From Biscogniauxia marginata (Eukaryota; Ascomycota; Sordariomycetes; Xylariales; Xylariaceae), in assembly GCA_022695795.1 (NCBI GenBank), contig MU404201.1:1-64000 (forward strand): a stretch of 64,000 nucleotides of DNA. The letters are read 5' to 3'. Made by a program: the position numbers and the translations under genes. Below the pieces are notes generated by a model, which was not told the DNA's origin, did no database searches, and was given only the letters and a program-made list of their open reading frames with translations. Of the stretch, positions 27,575 through 38,668 are shown piece after piece. Positions within the stretch are counted from its first letter, which is position 1. Each line of letters starts with the position of its first letter.

Positions 27575-29214
27575 GTTATAACAACTATGCAAATTAAGAA
27601 AATTCAAATTTTACTAAACTTAATATGGTAATAAGCAGTACATATATATACTTTAAAATTAATAAGCTATTATTTTTATTATAAATTTATTTAAAATTAA
27701 AATTAACATATTTTTTATATTTATTAAATAATTAAATAATATTTTATTTTTAATATTAATTATCGTTATAAAAATTATATTATTTAATAAATTAATAATT
27801 TTATTAAGTAAATAATATAAATAATACGGGTTATAAAGGTTTTTTAAACTTTATATTATAACGGTGCTTTATAAGTTATTATGTTAATAACCTTAAAAAG
27901 TCAGCGATTTTACTTATAAAAGTAAAATTTAAGGCTTTAATTCTATTATATAAGCTAGTTACCTCGTGATTAACCTTTATAATAATTATTCTTTTTTTTA
28001 TAATTCGTTTTTAAATCGTAAAAAGTTAAAAATGTATTAAAATAATTTTAAGTATAATAAGTAAATTATTAAATCCTTTAAAATACTTAACTTAACTTCG
28101 TAAACTTAATATACTTTATAAATATATATTAAAATTTAATAAATTAACACTTTATAATAACGTTTATTAACTTATTACTTAATAATATAACTTTAAAATC
28201 ATCCCGGTTTTAAGACGTCGTACCTCTTTTTTGTAACTACTCACTTTAAAGTTAATTTAAATGAGCGACCTTTATATACCTACTTATTAAGTGAAATAAT
28301 TGTCGCAACGACTTATAAAGCACCGTTATAACACTTTAAATAACTTAATTATATAAAAGAGATAAAAGTTTATATATAAAGTTTATAAATTATTGATTTA
28401 TAAAGCTCCTCTTTTTAAAAAAAATCCTTTTATTTATATATACCTTTATATTTATATTAATAAATACTTAAAAAAGATATATAAAAAGATATTAAAATTT
28501 AAAAGTTATTTTATAATTAAGTTAAATATATACAATTAAATAAATTAAGAAAATAATTATAAATATATTAAAATTAAAAAGTATTTAATTATTTTTATAA
28601 AAAAAGATTTATTTTATATTATATTATAAAAGTAACGCCGTTTAATTATTAAGTTATAATTAAACTTATATAATTTACAATATATTATTTTAAAAAAGCA
28701 CTTATTAAAAAGATTAAATTATTATAATCTCAAGATATAATTTAATTGAAATATAATACGACGTTATAAAAAGTTTAAATATATAATACGAGACGGTAAA
28801 AGGTATAACATTATATATAAATATTAAAAATTAATTTTATATAAAAAAGCTTTAATAAAGCTTTAAAGTTAAGTTTTTTCTTAATAATTTATCACTTTTT
28901 TCCTTATTTTATATATATTTATATTATTAATATAAAATTTTAAAATAATTATAATAAAGAAATATTTATAATATTATTAATAATAAAATAAAATAAAATA
29001 ATAATAAACTTTTTTAATTAATAAATAAATAAAAAGTAAAAATAATAATAAAATAATAATTTAAAACGTTTAAATTTAAATGTAAAATATTAATAAATTT
29101 TATTAATTTTATAATTAAAAGTATTTCACATTTCATTTTTATATTTATATAGTTATAACTTTAAAACGCTAAATTTAATATTAAAATCATCGGTTATTTA
29201 ATACTTACCTAAGG
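27575..29214. mobile_element. AT-collapsed block, probable RIP-mutated transposon relic
   Basis: About 1.64 kb of nearly pure A/T (G and C are scattered singletons, often in CG pairs) with sharp edges against normal-composition DNA. No open reading frame survives. In Pezizomycotina such blocks usually result from RIP, which converts C to T in duplicated sequence mainly at CpA, leaving TpA-rich DNA. Size fits a Tc1/mariner- or hAT-sized element, but no transposase motif can be read. An 8-bp inverted repeat with a 6-nt spacer lies exactly on the right edge (29211-29232). Interpretation as RIP is inference from composition. Confidence 0.8.
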
Positions 29215-29232
29215 TATAGACGAATATACCTT
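29211..29232. repeat. Inverted repeat at the right edge of the AT block
   Basis: AAGGTATA and its reverse complement TATACCTT are separated by GACGAA. Position at the composition boundary suggests it may mark the end of the degenerate element. Confidence 0.75.
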
Positions 29233-29661
29233 TCTCGTGTCCTAAGAAGCTCACTTGTATAAAGTCAATCCTAAGTACCCCGAGTCAGAAATGGCAGTCA
29301 CCATTCCAAATAAGCAGTGTCAACTGTCCCGACTGCGGATATAACAACGTCACCAGAGCGCAAGCCTGCGTCGGAAAGAAGAAGAATGGAAGCACGTCTG
29401 TCACAGAGCTCACTGTAGTTGTCAAATAGGATATGTCCTTCTGTGTTCTACATACGTATCTATTAGCTACTGTTAGGGTGATTTCTAACATAATATAGCT
29501 TCTAGTAATGCGACAGATTGGAATGCCAGAAACACTGCCCAGGGCCGGACGGAAGGATGCAGTTTGATAGAAAGTACAGGCGGTCTTACAAGACTGCGCC
29601 TATCTTGTAGGAACATTTCAGAGATGAACAGAAATCAGTCTTTATTGCTCCACCAAGCCAT
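29233..29661. other. Intergenic, right flank of RIP-like block
   Basis: Ordinary-composition DNA between the AT block and the APH-fold gene's stop codon. No motif-bearing frame seen. Confidence 0.5.
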
Positions 29662-30552
29662 CTATTGTTTCGTAATCTCGGGGAATCCCTCCTTCGCCAA
29701 TTGCCTCTGAACCCGTCTTCTCCAATCCACTCTCGAATCTTGATCAATGCCCGGTAGGTCCATTCCGCTTGAAACGCAGAACTTAGTCCTTATCCATTCC
29801 TTGGGAACAAACCCAGCCGTTTCCCAATCAATGATGCCTATTGACCCTTCCGCAGGGTTCACAATTATGTTCCCGGGCCCCAAGTCGCAGTGATAGAAGC
29901 AGCAGGTTGAGCAATCCATTCCTAGTTCCTCGCAATTGTTCAGGAGGTTTCGAGGGCTGCAGTCGTTAGGCAACCCGAGTCGAGTAAGAAAGTGATCCGA
30001 TAGGTGCTGGCCGTCGACCCCGCTGATACCATCGGCCTGCCATATCGCGAGTTCCTTGCAGATATTCGCAACTCGGGAGACGTAGTGTTGCTTTATTGCC
30101 TCATCAATGTTAGGCCATGCCTCACTAAGAGTCTGGCCAGCCAATCTGCTCAGGATAATATAGTACCGACCATCGTACTCTGCATGGTAGTGAACGTCTG
30201 GAGTTGCAAAGCTCAGGGGGCGTTTGTCGTGGAGATACTCCAACGTAACGTGTTCTTGTGTTGCACCCGGATCCAGGATTTTGACTTTGCAAAAGGCATC
30301 GCCGATGCTCCAGACTGCTGACACTCCACCAGCATCATATATCATTTGGATGTTGCTCGCGGTTGGCAGTGGTCGAGAAGGGGGTAGTGGATAGGGGGCA
30401 TCGGAAATGACATAAAATGAGCCTGTGCCGTCACTCCACCTAGAGTCAGACGAAGACGAGCGTCGTCGAGAGAGAAGGATTCTGTTCCCAATGACCCAGG
30501 AGTCGTCGATCTCCTGTATTGATTTTTTAACAGGACAGACTTCAACCACCAT
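29662..30552 (-). CDS. Aminoglycoside phosphotransferase (APH)-fold kinase
   Basis: Single exon, 296 residues. The APH/choline-kinase-like catalytic signature is clear: the Brenner motif HCDLGPGNIIVN (His, catalytic Asp and Asn) around residue 222, followed by IIDWETAGFVP, the metal-binding Asp motif. The N-terminal lobe includes AVWSIGDAFCKVKI, which supplies the nucleotide-binding Lys. In filamentous fungi this family is greatly expanded and mostly uncharacterised; substrates are rarely known and antibiotic resistance should not be assumed. It lies 450 bp from the RIP-like block and is divergent from the broken LovD-like gene. Start is ATG at 30552. Fungal relatives are often somewhat longer (about 300-450 residues), so the N-terminus could be short. 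Confidence 0.88.
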   Translation of the reverse strand: MVVEVCPVKKSIQEIDDSWVIGNRILLSRRRSSSSDSRWSDGTGSFYVISDAPYPLPPSRPLPTASNIQMIYDAGGVSAVWSIGDAFCKVKILDPGATQEHVTLEYLHDKRPLSFATPDVHYHAEYDGRYYIILSRLAGQTLSEAWPNIDEAIKQHYVSRVANICKELAIWQADGISGVDGQHLSDHFLTRLGLPNDCSPRNLLNNCEELGMDCSTCCFYHCDLGPGNIIVNPAEGSIGIIDWETAGFVPKEWIRTKFCVSSGMDLPGIDQDSRVDWRRRVQRQLAKEGFPEITKQ

Positions 30553-31227
30553 TGTATGCCAAGAACGGGGAAGGATAGTCCAAACCGGACAGAGGACACA
30601 TAAAGACAGGCCAGATGAAGTGCGGGCGGCTTGGTGGTTTAAACAGATGGTAGGTTTTAATATCTAAGGCGGAAAGCTGACTATTCTTAAGGGGGTTTCC
30701 AGAGTATACATTTATTCGCAGGATACCTGAGAGGCGCCTCATACCGGTGTTCTTTTTTTCTCTCTCTCTTTTTTGTGTGCCTTTGATTGGCGGAAATCGA
30801 TGGCAGTGGAGAGCAAGTTCATGTTATATGAAGTTAGCCAGGGGAGAAGTGCTAACGATCCGTGTGCCTCTAGTTCTAGCTCTTCGTGCAACAATATATT
30901 TTCACCCTGTATACGGGTTTGTTTTTGATCTATTTTGATATATATATATATATTCAAGTTACATCGTTTCACACAGCACGAATAGTGATTTTAAGTAGTA
31001 GTGGTATTCAACCACTTGGGTTATTTTTTCTTTTCTTTTTTTCTCCTTTAAATGTCGGTGACTTTTTCGCTCCAGGCCGGCTCTAAAATCTCACGCCTGC
31101 AAGGGATAGGGTTTGAGGGCATAAATAAGCTAGTCCATGTTCTCTTAGCTATAGAGGTTATTAACAATCTATTTATCCTAATGATTATACTATCACGGAA
31201 CCTCTCTTGAAACTACACGTTAGAATT
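30553..31227. promoter_or_regulatory. Divergent promoter region
   Basis: About 675 bp between the start codons of the APH-fold gene (minus) and LovD-like gene (plus). T-rich tracts lie at 30750-30775 and 31021-31050, and an AT dinucleotide run near 30937-30953. No coding evidence. Confidence 0.5.
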
Positions 31228-32629
31228 ATGACGCATGAGATAGACCAGGTGTATGCGCAGGCTGTCGCGTCAGGCCTGCTTCCTGGTGCATCGCTTTCTG
31301 CGGGAGACAAAGATGGTACATCAACCCCTCCCTGGGAGTTCATTTGGAGCCTGGGGAAGCTTCCACGGCGCCCCAGACTTCGTGATTGCTTCGGTCCGTC
31401 TCACTCAAGACAGCCCATCAGGCTAACATGATAGCTAGGCAAGTCCTTTTACACCAAATCCTTTGGGAAGGCAAGTCTAAAAGACGGAGCCAACCTCCCA
31501 TTCACTGAATCCACGATTTGCGCTATTGCCTCTATGACCAAACTTATGACCTCGGTGGCTGTGTTGCAATGTGTCGAAGACGGGACGCTCGACTTAGATG
31601 CAGATATGAAGCCGCTGCTTCCAGAGATAGGGAAACACGGTATCATCACTGGCTTCGATGACGAAAAGAATACTGCCCTCCTCGAACCCGACTCTACACT
31701 TATTACCCCTAGAATGCTCCTGTCCCATACAACTGGCCATGAATATGATTGGTTAAACCCTCTTCTTGGGAAATGGCGTGCATCTCGTAATGAGCAGCCG
31801 TGGACGGGCCCGACCGTCGAGCACAAGTCGGTCCTCCCTCTAGTCTTCAAGCCTGGAACTGGGTTTGCGTACGGTGCAGGGCATGACTGGGCAGGTAACC
31901 CACCAAAGTTCCTAGTCTCGAAGTGAGGTCTAGCTCAATTATAATTGCTTACTGGATTAAACAGGTAAACTTGTTGAAGTAGTCACCAAGTCCAACCTCG
32001 AAAGTTTCATGCTTGCGCGCATCTGGACGCCCTTGGGGATTGAAGATGATGCTAGCTTCTATCCTAAAACGAAGGAGAGTATGAAAGGAAGGATTGCCGA
32101 TATCAGCTCGTTGAACGAAAAAGGAGAGCCGCCTGCTGTGGATGTCTCGGCGACTTTCGACATTTTGTTCGGCGGGACTGACTGCTTGGGGGGTGGCGGC
32201 CTTTTCATGTCCACCAAAGCCTACCATACCTTCCTGACCGCGGTTCTCCGTCGTGATTCCAAGCTATTGCAGCCATCATCGTACGAAGAGCTTTTCCGTC
32301 CCCAGCTCAACGAGAAATGCGAGCAGGCGTTGAACGACTACATCGCCCTCTCTCCTACTCACACGTAGCTCCTTGGGATGAGAATCCCGGAATCGATCAG
32401 GAAAACGTGGAGCTTTGCAGGACTAGTTGCGAAGGAGGGCCAAGAGGAGCGATTTAAGGCAGGGACGACGTTCTGGGGTGGCGTTCCGAGTACCGAATGG
32501 TTCATCGATCACGAAGCTGGCATCTGTGGGACTGCACTCTGTCAGATACTACCGCCCATGCATCCATCGGTAATGGAACTTCATGAGAAGTTTCAAAGGA
32601 GGGTATACAGCGAGATTCCACGAAATTAG
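31228..32629 (+). pseudogene. LovD/class C beta-lactamase-like hydrolase broken by in-frame TAG
   Basis: Three exons can be built: 31228-31315, 31439-31894 and 31965 onward, with introns of 123 and 70 nt. The joins restore family sequence (KDG/KSFYTKSFG and DWAG/KLVEVV). The nucleophile motif SMTK (SxxK) is present. The fold belongs to serine hydrolases related to class C beta-lactamases; LovD relatives are acyltransferases or esterases in fungal metabolism. In exon 3 a TAG at 32366-32368 interrupts the frame at codon 316, yet the same frame continues with conserved sequence (RKTWSFAG, FWGGVPSTEWF, EAGICG) to TAA near 32629, giving about 402 residues if uninterrupted, a normal length. No in-frame intron removes the stop. 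CAG-to-TAG transition is the likeliest cause. It may be a recent pseudogene, a truncated enzyme or a sequencing error. Confidence 0.85.
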
Positions 32630-32879
32630 ATGTAGGTGGTCAAAGCAACAAATTTTACACTGCGTGTATCTTATATTCATGAGAGAATGGACATTGGAAG
32701 ATCAGAATCGTTTACGAAATTATTGCCGACACAGAAACCCTACTCCTTATATTAAATATATACCTAGTCATAGCCATTAGAGAAATTGATGCTATTGAGC
32801 TTATACTATAATCAAACCAATCATACCAAATATCCGCGTACATTCTCCCCGATTCAGTTCCCAATCCGTTAATCGTCTT

Positions 32880-33929
32880 TTATTCCAGGAACGCGTCCGC
32901 TTTATCGCCGCACCACTCAAAAAACTCACTTGCTCGGCCTGATCCTCCCTCTGTCACGCTCCTCAGTGCCAAGATGAGGTTGTCCCTCTGTCCGGGATGC
33001 CATCTCCCGTTGCACATTGCATAGCGGCCGGCTAAGGCATCTTCTACTGTAACCGCGTTCGAAAAGGCCATCCAGAGATACGTCTCGGCGCCGTGCACCG
33101 GGCTCCGCAGAATCGGGCGAAGGAAGTAATAAAGGAGGCTCGGTGTGTTACGCCAGACGTTTGTGACGTAGTTTCCCGGATTGCCTGTGATATGAACGAC
33201 CTTTGAGCCGGGGGTCTGCCGGCGCGCAAACTCGGAAGCTAAAAACCAGCTTGCTGTCTTGGATGTGATATACAGCTCGTTCGCGTCTTTCACGCTTGCA
33301 GTATCTTGCAGAAACTCAGGACGTATCCCGGTTTTCGGGCTGCCCATTTCTACAAGGATCGAAGCAGGCCAAACGACTCGGACGCTATTTTGGGGAGCAA
33401 GTTTCGCCGTCACGGAGAGTATGGGCTCCAGCAGCCGGGTCAACAGGTAGGGGCCGAGAGAATTCACGCAGAAATGGTATTCGTGCCCTTGACGCGATGG
33501 GGGCGCATTTTTCCCGGCGCCAACCCCGGCGTTGTTGAAAAGGATGTCAAGTCGTGCCTCTCGGTCGAGAAACTGCTGCGCGGCGCTCTTCACAGTGGTG
33601 AAATCTAGCATGTCCATATGTATAAACTGTAAGGATCCCTTCCCCTCAGCGCTTCCGTTTTCGTTCTGTGGGTAATGCGCCTGAATGCGAGCGATAGCAT
33701 CTTCAGCGTGCTCCTTTGACCGCGTCAATATGCACACCTTGCCACCCGCACCGTACAAGATGCGCGATAGCTCATAGCCCAGCCCTGATGAGCCTCCTGT
33801 CACGATGAACACTCTGCCATCCTGACGAGAGAGGTTAGCTTCGGTAAGTGGGCCGGGAGGGGGAAAGAATTGCGTCCAAATGGCTGCCAGGGACATTGCA
33901 GATGCAGAGATTGTAGCTCGAACTATCAT
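32880..33929 (-). CDS. Short-chain dehydrogenase/reductase (retinol dehydrogenase-like)
   Basis: Single exon, 349 residues. A classical SDR: cofactor motif TGGSSGLG (TGxxxGxG) near residue 44, the Asp-containing DMLDF adenine-contact region, NNAGVG, and the catalytic YITSK (YxxxK) with an upstream Ser in VVWPAS. It therefore is expected to use NAD(P)(H) on a carbonyl or alcohol substrate; the substrate is unknown. Similar proteins are annotated as retinol dehydrogenase-like or WW-domain oxidoreductase-like in fungi. A hydrophobic N-terminal stretch of about 25 residues may anchor or target it. It is convergent with the LovD-like gene and could share an accessory metabolic role, but no cluster core enzyme is present. 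Confidence 0.92.
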   Translation of the reverse strand: MIVRATISASAMSLAAIWTQFFPPPGPLTEANLSRQDGRVFIVTGGSSGLGYELSRILYGAGGKVCILTRSKEHAEDAIARIQAHYPQNENGSAEGKGSLQFIHMDMLDFTTVKSAAQQFLDREARLDILFNNAGVGAGKNAPPSRQGHEYHFCVNSLGPYLLTRLLEPILSVTAKLAPQNSVRVVWPASILVEMGSPKTGIRPEFLQDTASVKDANELYITSKTASWFLASEFARRQTPGSKVVHITGNPGNYVTNVWRNTPSLLYYFLRPILRSPVHGAETYLWMAFSNAVTVEDALAGRYAMCNGRWHPGQRDNLILALRSVTEGGSGRASEFFEWCGDKADAFLE

Positions 33930-34363
33930 GACCTAAGCATTGCCGTTTTTCATCTATTATGTCTGTATCTGCGAAATCGAAAAAAAATCTGAGATATCTA
34001 CCTATCTCATTGAAGCCCCATGCATGAGTTTTCGTCTCCTTTGTTTACCTCGGGAAGGAGTGTTTATTAGTCAGAGTGATGACTAACAGCTCCTTGCATT
34101 GCATGTTGGACGCGACAGTTTATCCCTTTTTTCCGAGGCAAAACAGAACCAACCGCATATTGAGTGCGTACCAAACAGACCAACAAAAACGTAGGAAGCG
34201 GAGGAAGAAAGGGGTGCCTCGTCAATCATAGCATATTGACCAAGGCAGAGACATGAAGAATGCGAAAATCGTGCGAGGGTTTGGGACGCTCATGCGCAAA
34301 GAGTGTACAAACAGTTAAAAGTACGTACATGTTCCAGCGACACAATGAAACCTGCCAAGAGTT

Positions 34364-34393
34364 GTGATGAAGACGTCACAAAGTCTTCATCAC
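34364..34393. repeat. Perfect 11-bp inverted repeat
   Basis: GTGATGAAGAC and its reverse complement GTCTTCATCAC flank an 8-nt spacer. It could form a hairpin, and resembles palindromic features often found at the ends of LTRs or MITEs; no gene context. Confidence 0.8.
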
Positions 34394-34483
34394 TCCTGGT
34401 TAGCTAATATAATAGTGGAAGTTGTTGCGATGAGACGAAGATGTGAAGATAGGATTAGGTGTATTGGTTCAAGGTGAGTCTGG

Positions 34484-34506
34484 ATAGGAGGGCGAAGCCC
34501 TCCTAT
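34484..34506. repeat. Perfect 10-bp hairpin with GAA loop
   Basis: ATAGGAGGGC pairs with GCCCTCCTAT across a three-base GAA loop. A TATATA sequence follows directly (34504-34510), a layout like a promoter segment in some fungal LTRs. No downstream gene within 2 kb. Confidence 0.8.
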
Positions 34507-36699
34507 ATATGTAGATAGATACAGGTGACAAGGGTCGTATAGCCCCATATTTCAATAGAAGTTGGCTGGCAGCGTGACGGTAAACACGCGAGGCTTCTAG
34601 CTGCAACTCTGTAAGCAAGAACCATATTTAAAAAGGTTCATTACCACAGTATTTACAAACAATTTTATTTATGTCTCGTGTGTTAAAGAGAGACAATAAA
34701 TAGAATGTATAGATGCCTTTAGTACTTATATATACCTCAAACATAGGATGTAGCTGTTGTCACAACTACCCAGCAGATTACGAACTTATATTATCCTCCC
34801 TTCAATATTTTATCAAATTATCATACTTTCTCCTCACTATTAAGCACTTTCCCCCACTCTGTTTGATGATAGCCACCCTAGTTCGTCGTCGTCGTTAGGA
34901 ATCTCAATAGTAGCGACACACATAGTCTAACAGCGGCTACTATCGTCTTCATTAGCTGTATATATTTATTACCAGTACCACTCCTATTTGCATACTAGTA
35001 CCTGTATCAAATATCAAGATACCAAGGAGGGGCAACATCAATACTACATATATACATACATTTTTCCTATGAATGTTTCTTAGAGACAGGTTCTACTTTT
35101 AATCCATGAATCAGTATGTTGTAGTGACAAGTTTATTTTTGACTTTGTGTACTGCTTAATCTATGTATTTATTCAGTCATATAAGATCATTGTCGTAATT
35201 AGGAGATGAATTAGCACAAGAGAATCAATTTGATCAAGATGACACTGGCCACCTTACTCTCTCGCTTTATTTCCAATATATGCCGTTGTTACGCATAACG
35301 AATAGAGTTAAAAAGTCTTTCTAGAGGAAACTATATAGTTAATGATCTCGTATGCTGTATCATGATGTTGGAATATTTGATGCCACGTCGAGTAAGAGAA
35401 TTTGATACGTAGGCGCTTTATATTGATATATCAGATATAATATGGGATGGTATATATTGGGCAGATTTGGCTTTCATCGTTGCCTAAGACACGAGGGACT
35501 TCTTATTAGCTGGAGGGTTGGGCACTTAATTATGGTAACATGGGCATTACTGCCACAATAATAAGTTGTGCGGTTGGAGCCATAGGGTTTGAGATTCATC
35601 GTATGGAATACCAGGTAGGGCCTACAGCATGCATGGCGATTGGTATTTACTTATAAACCTGCCACATCACCCCCGTTTCTTTTCCACATCCCCGTGTTGA
35701 ATGGATTAAGGATAAACGAATCAATTGAGTTCTTGTATCAAAAGTCATTGCAGGAGTTTTGCTGTCCCGACTCAGCAAAAAACATTGCTACTTATCATTT
35801 TCGTTTAGCCCTCTTTCTTCTACTCGTAGATCTTCTGCAACATCAAGCTGTGTAGGCCCACCTATCAAGCCACATCATGTTATCCAAACAGGGCCGGCCT
35901 ACAATAAAAACCGCAATTTGTCGTCAGCACCAATTGTACCCAACTCGCCGCTGCTAACTGTATGGTGTGCAAATCTAGTGTTAGCTATGCTAAGGAGGAC
36001 GAGTTCTCCGACTTTAACAAGATACTTAAAAAGTTAGACACACGGAGCAATATGGATTGAGCCCGTAGCTCTGTAGAACCGTCAAAGGGGTCTACTCCCA
36101 GGTAAGTTCCTGCCTGTGATGCAAGCGTGTGTTTATGTGTCGAGTGAAGCTAAAGCTGAATGAAGATGGACGGGGGCGGGGGGTATGCGTGACGGGAGTG
36201 TATGTGGGACGAGTAGAGAGGCTCATTATTTGATGACATAACGCTGCTGCAGGCTCTGAAGATGTATAGCAGCTTGCTACCTAGGTACCTACTCATAAGT
36301 CGGCAGTGCGGTAGGCTAGGCTAGGCTGACGGGATATCGTGTTACGAGCTATACGTTTGCTTTATGTTGCGCCACGATAATTCTTCTTACCGAAACTTCA
36401 ACAAGCAGCAGCTGAGAATGCCTGGCTATGTAGACAGGGTATTCGCATGTGGGTTTATTGGTTTAGTTACCTAATTCAATTCTTTTCTCGTTGCTAATTG
36501 CTCTAGATTCAATCAATTACGGTGGCCCATAGCTAACAGTGCCACTTTGCCAATGCCGCCTGAAAAGGCGCACTCAACCTTGCCCCCCACACCCATATGC
36601 AGGCTGCATTGGTGCCATAACCATCGTGTACTTATTTAGCATCTTAAAAGTTTCTATCATTACTACCGTCCATTCCGCAGACAATATTCATCATGGAAC

Positions 36700-38063
36700 A
36701 TGGCCCGCACGTTGAAGATATTGTCGCTCGGTAGGTTTTCACCATGCTAGTATTGGTTTTCATTGCTCACAACAGTAGATGGAGGCGGTGTCCGAGGTAT
36801 ATCGAGCCTTCAAATACTCCAAGAACTGATGGAAAAGATTAAGGAAACGCAAGGCCTTGACGAGATACCTCGACCATGTGATATTTTCGACCTTATCGGT
36901 GGTACTAGCACAGGAGGGTGAGCCAATCTGGGTCATATTCTGTTCGTCCATGCTTACCCAGTGAACAGAATCATGGCAATAATGCTAGGACGATTGGGAA
37001 TGACAGTTGATGACTGTATTAAAACATACAGAGTGATAGCTCAGAGAGCCTTTACTCCCAAGCTACGCTTTCCATTCCCTGGTCCTCCACGCGGAGCCTA
37101 CTCTGCAAAAGCTCTCGAGAAGGTTATCAAAGAGGTGGTAAAAACACAATGCAAAAGCAGCGGCTGTCCTGACGAACAGACGTGCTGTCATGAAAATTTA
37201 GCATTTAGGGACAACACCTGTGTAAAGACGTGCGTTTGATGAATTGGTTTCTACCTTACCGGCCACTGACACGTTATAGCATCGTCTTGGCAATGACAAA
37301 GGAGAATGCCGATGCAGTACCCACACTCTTTAAAACATTTGATAGCTCATCTATCTTCAAATCCTGCACAATCTGGGAGGTCGCCCGGGCAACTTCAGCA
37401 GCGACAACCTTTTTCAAGTCCATTAAATGCGGCCGCGATCAGATCGAGTTCATCGATGCTGCTTTCGGCTTCAACAACCCCTGCGAGGTACTCATTAGGG
37501 AGGCCAGAAACCAGTTTCCCGAATTTTCGATACGCCAATTTCGCGTCATTAGCATCGGCACGGGTCTTGGCGACGTTGTCACTATTCAAGACACAAGGAC
37601 TTCAATCCTTAGAGCGCTAAAAGCTATTACGACTACGTCAAAGAAAGTAGCCGATAGGCTTGATGCGGAGTATGGGGATACGAATCAGTACTACCGGTTT
37701 AATGTTGACCGTGGCCTCGAAGACGTTACACTCGCAGACTGGAAGAAAACTAGTAAAATCTCAGCACACACGCATAACTATCTCCAAGAAAGGCAGAGAT
37801 ATATCATGTCATGTGTGAGAAACCTATATCTTGTCGATGGTGAAACAGACAATGTCACTAATGGCGAGAGGTTTGCTCTTCCGCCTGAGTCTATATTGGA
37901 GCATGACAGGGGGAGCCCAAACCAACTGACTATACATCGGAATGTGGCATCGCACAATGCAGAGCAGCGCAACAGCATATATCTGTTAGGACTTTGTAGA
38001 AAGGCTGGGATATCTGAAAATACTTCCACAGATGGAAGCAAACAATGGAATTCAATCAGGTAA
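36700..38063 (+). CDS. Patatin-like phospholipase, standalone
   Basis: Four exons, 36700-36730, 36776-36917, 36969-37229 and 37280-38063, introns 45, 51 and 50 nt, product 405 residues. ATG 36700 is required: the nearby ATG at 36693 is out of frame with the patatin core after splicing. Patatin motifs are intact: oxyanion-hole DGGGVRG (12-18), nucleophile elbow GTSTG with Ser55, and a dyad Asp in FIDAAFG. The predicted activity is hydrolysis of acyl chains from phospholipid or related lipids. In fungi this domain often precedes NB-ARC/NACHT and TPR domains in NLR-like proteins; here the stop codon follows the catalytic domain and no such domain is visible downstream. A Cys-rich insert (CKSSGCPDEQTCC) precedes the third splice site. 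Confidence 0.9.
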
Positions 38064-38668
38064 TGATAGATAAATAAATGTATCAGGAACTTAGTGGATA
38101 GTATCGTTATCGTATGTAAGGAGCAATGGGCGCAACATGAAGGTGCATACGGAGATAATCGGGAAATAAAAACAGACTGCTGAGGTGTAAATAACCCCTA
38201 AATTCTAGTCCTAGTCCTAGTTTAGTCCCTTGCGCAACACTAACTATACATTACCCATCCTAAAAGGATTATAGAGTGCATGACAATATGTTTAGTACAT
38301 GTAGACAGCAGAGGTATAAGCAATATATCAATGGATATAGCTCTAAACGTGGAAGCAATAACTGAAATACTAGGACTGCAATGGTATAAACATGCACATA
38401 AAGAAGGCATAATCTCTGGATGGCTGTATGAGTTTATTCCTAAGAAACGGTGCCTGCCTATCTATGAATGTGTACTCTAGCTTCTGTGTATCTGCGGAAT
38501 GAGACAAGAGAGCGAATGTGTCTGTGTTGCAGAACGCTGGTGAAAGGGTGGGTCTCCTAGACATAGCTAGGAATGTGTGTTTTGGTGATGCTATAGGTAG
38601 TTCGTCGGGGGCATTGGTATCGATCTCGAAAAGAGGCGGATTTGTATCGATGAAAGAAAATGCGAAGT
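38064..38668. other. Convergent intergenic spacer
   Basis: Between the patatin stop and the stop of the minus-strand CaaX small-protein gene. Short frames exist on both strands but none has a recognisable motif or splice chain. No NB-ARC or TPR remnants are visible. Confidence 0.5.

Larger units (their letters stand above)
33930..36699. other. Sparse intergenic region of about 2.8 kb
   Basis: No supported gene. Contains two perfect hairpins (34364-34393 and 34484-34506) within a segment that could be a solo LTR or other small mobile relic, T/A-rich DNA at 34640-35460, and one isolated 50-codon frame (35908-36060) of coding-like composition. The right end is the patatin promoter. Confidence 0.5.

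Noticed and set aside
31895..31926. Read-through of intron 2 in the LovD-like gene
   Set aside because: Gives a short non-conserved tail and stop; splicing at GGTAAC restores family sequence.
32365..32430. Intron that would remove the TAG in the LovD-like gene
   Set aside because: The only nearby GT-AG option shifts the frame away from the conserved downstream sequence and deletes the conserved RKTWSF segment.
36693..36734. ATG at 36693 as patatin start
   Set aside because: After splicing at the GTAGGT donor it is out of frame with DGGGVRG; ATG 36700 is in frame and gives the normal patatin N-terminus.
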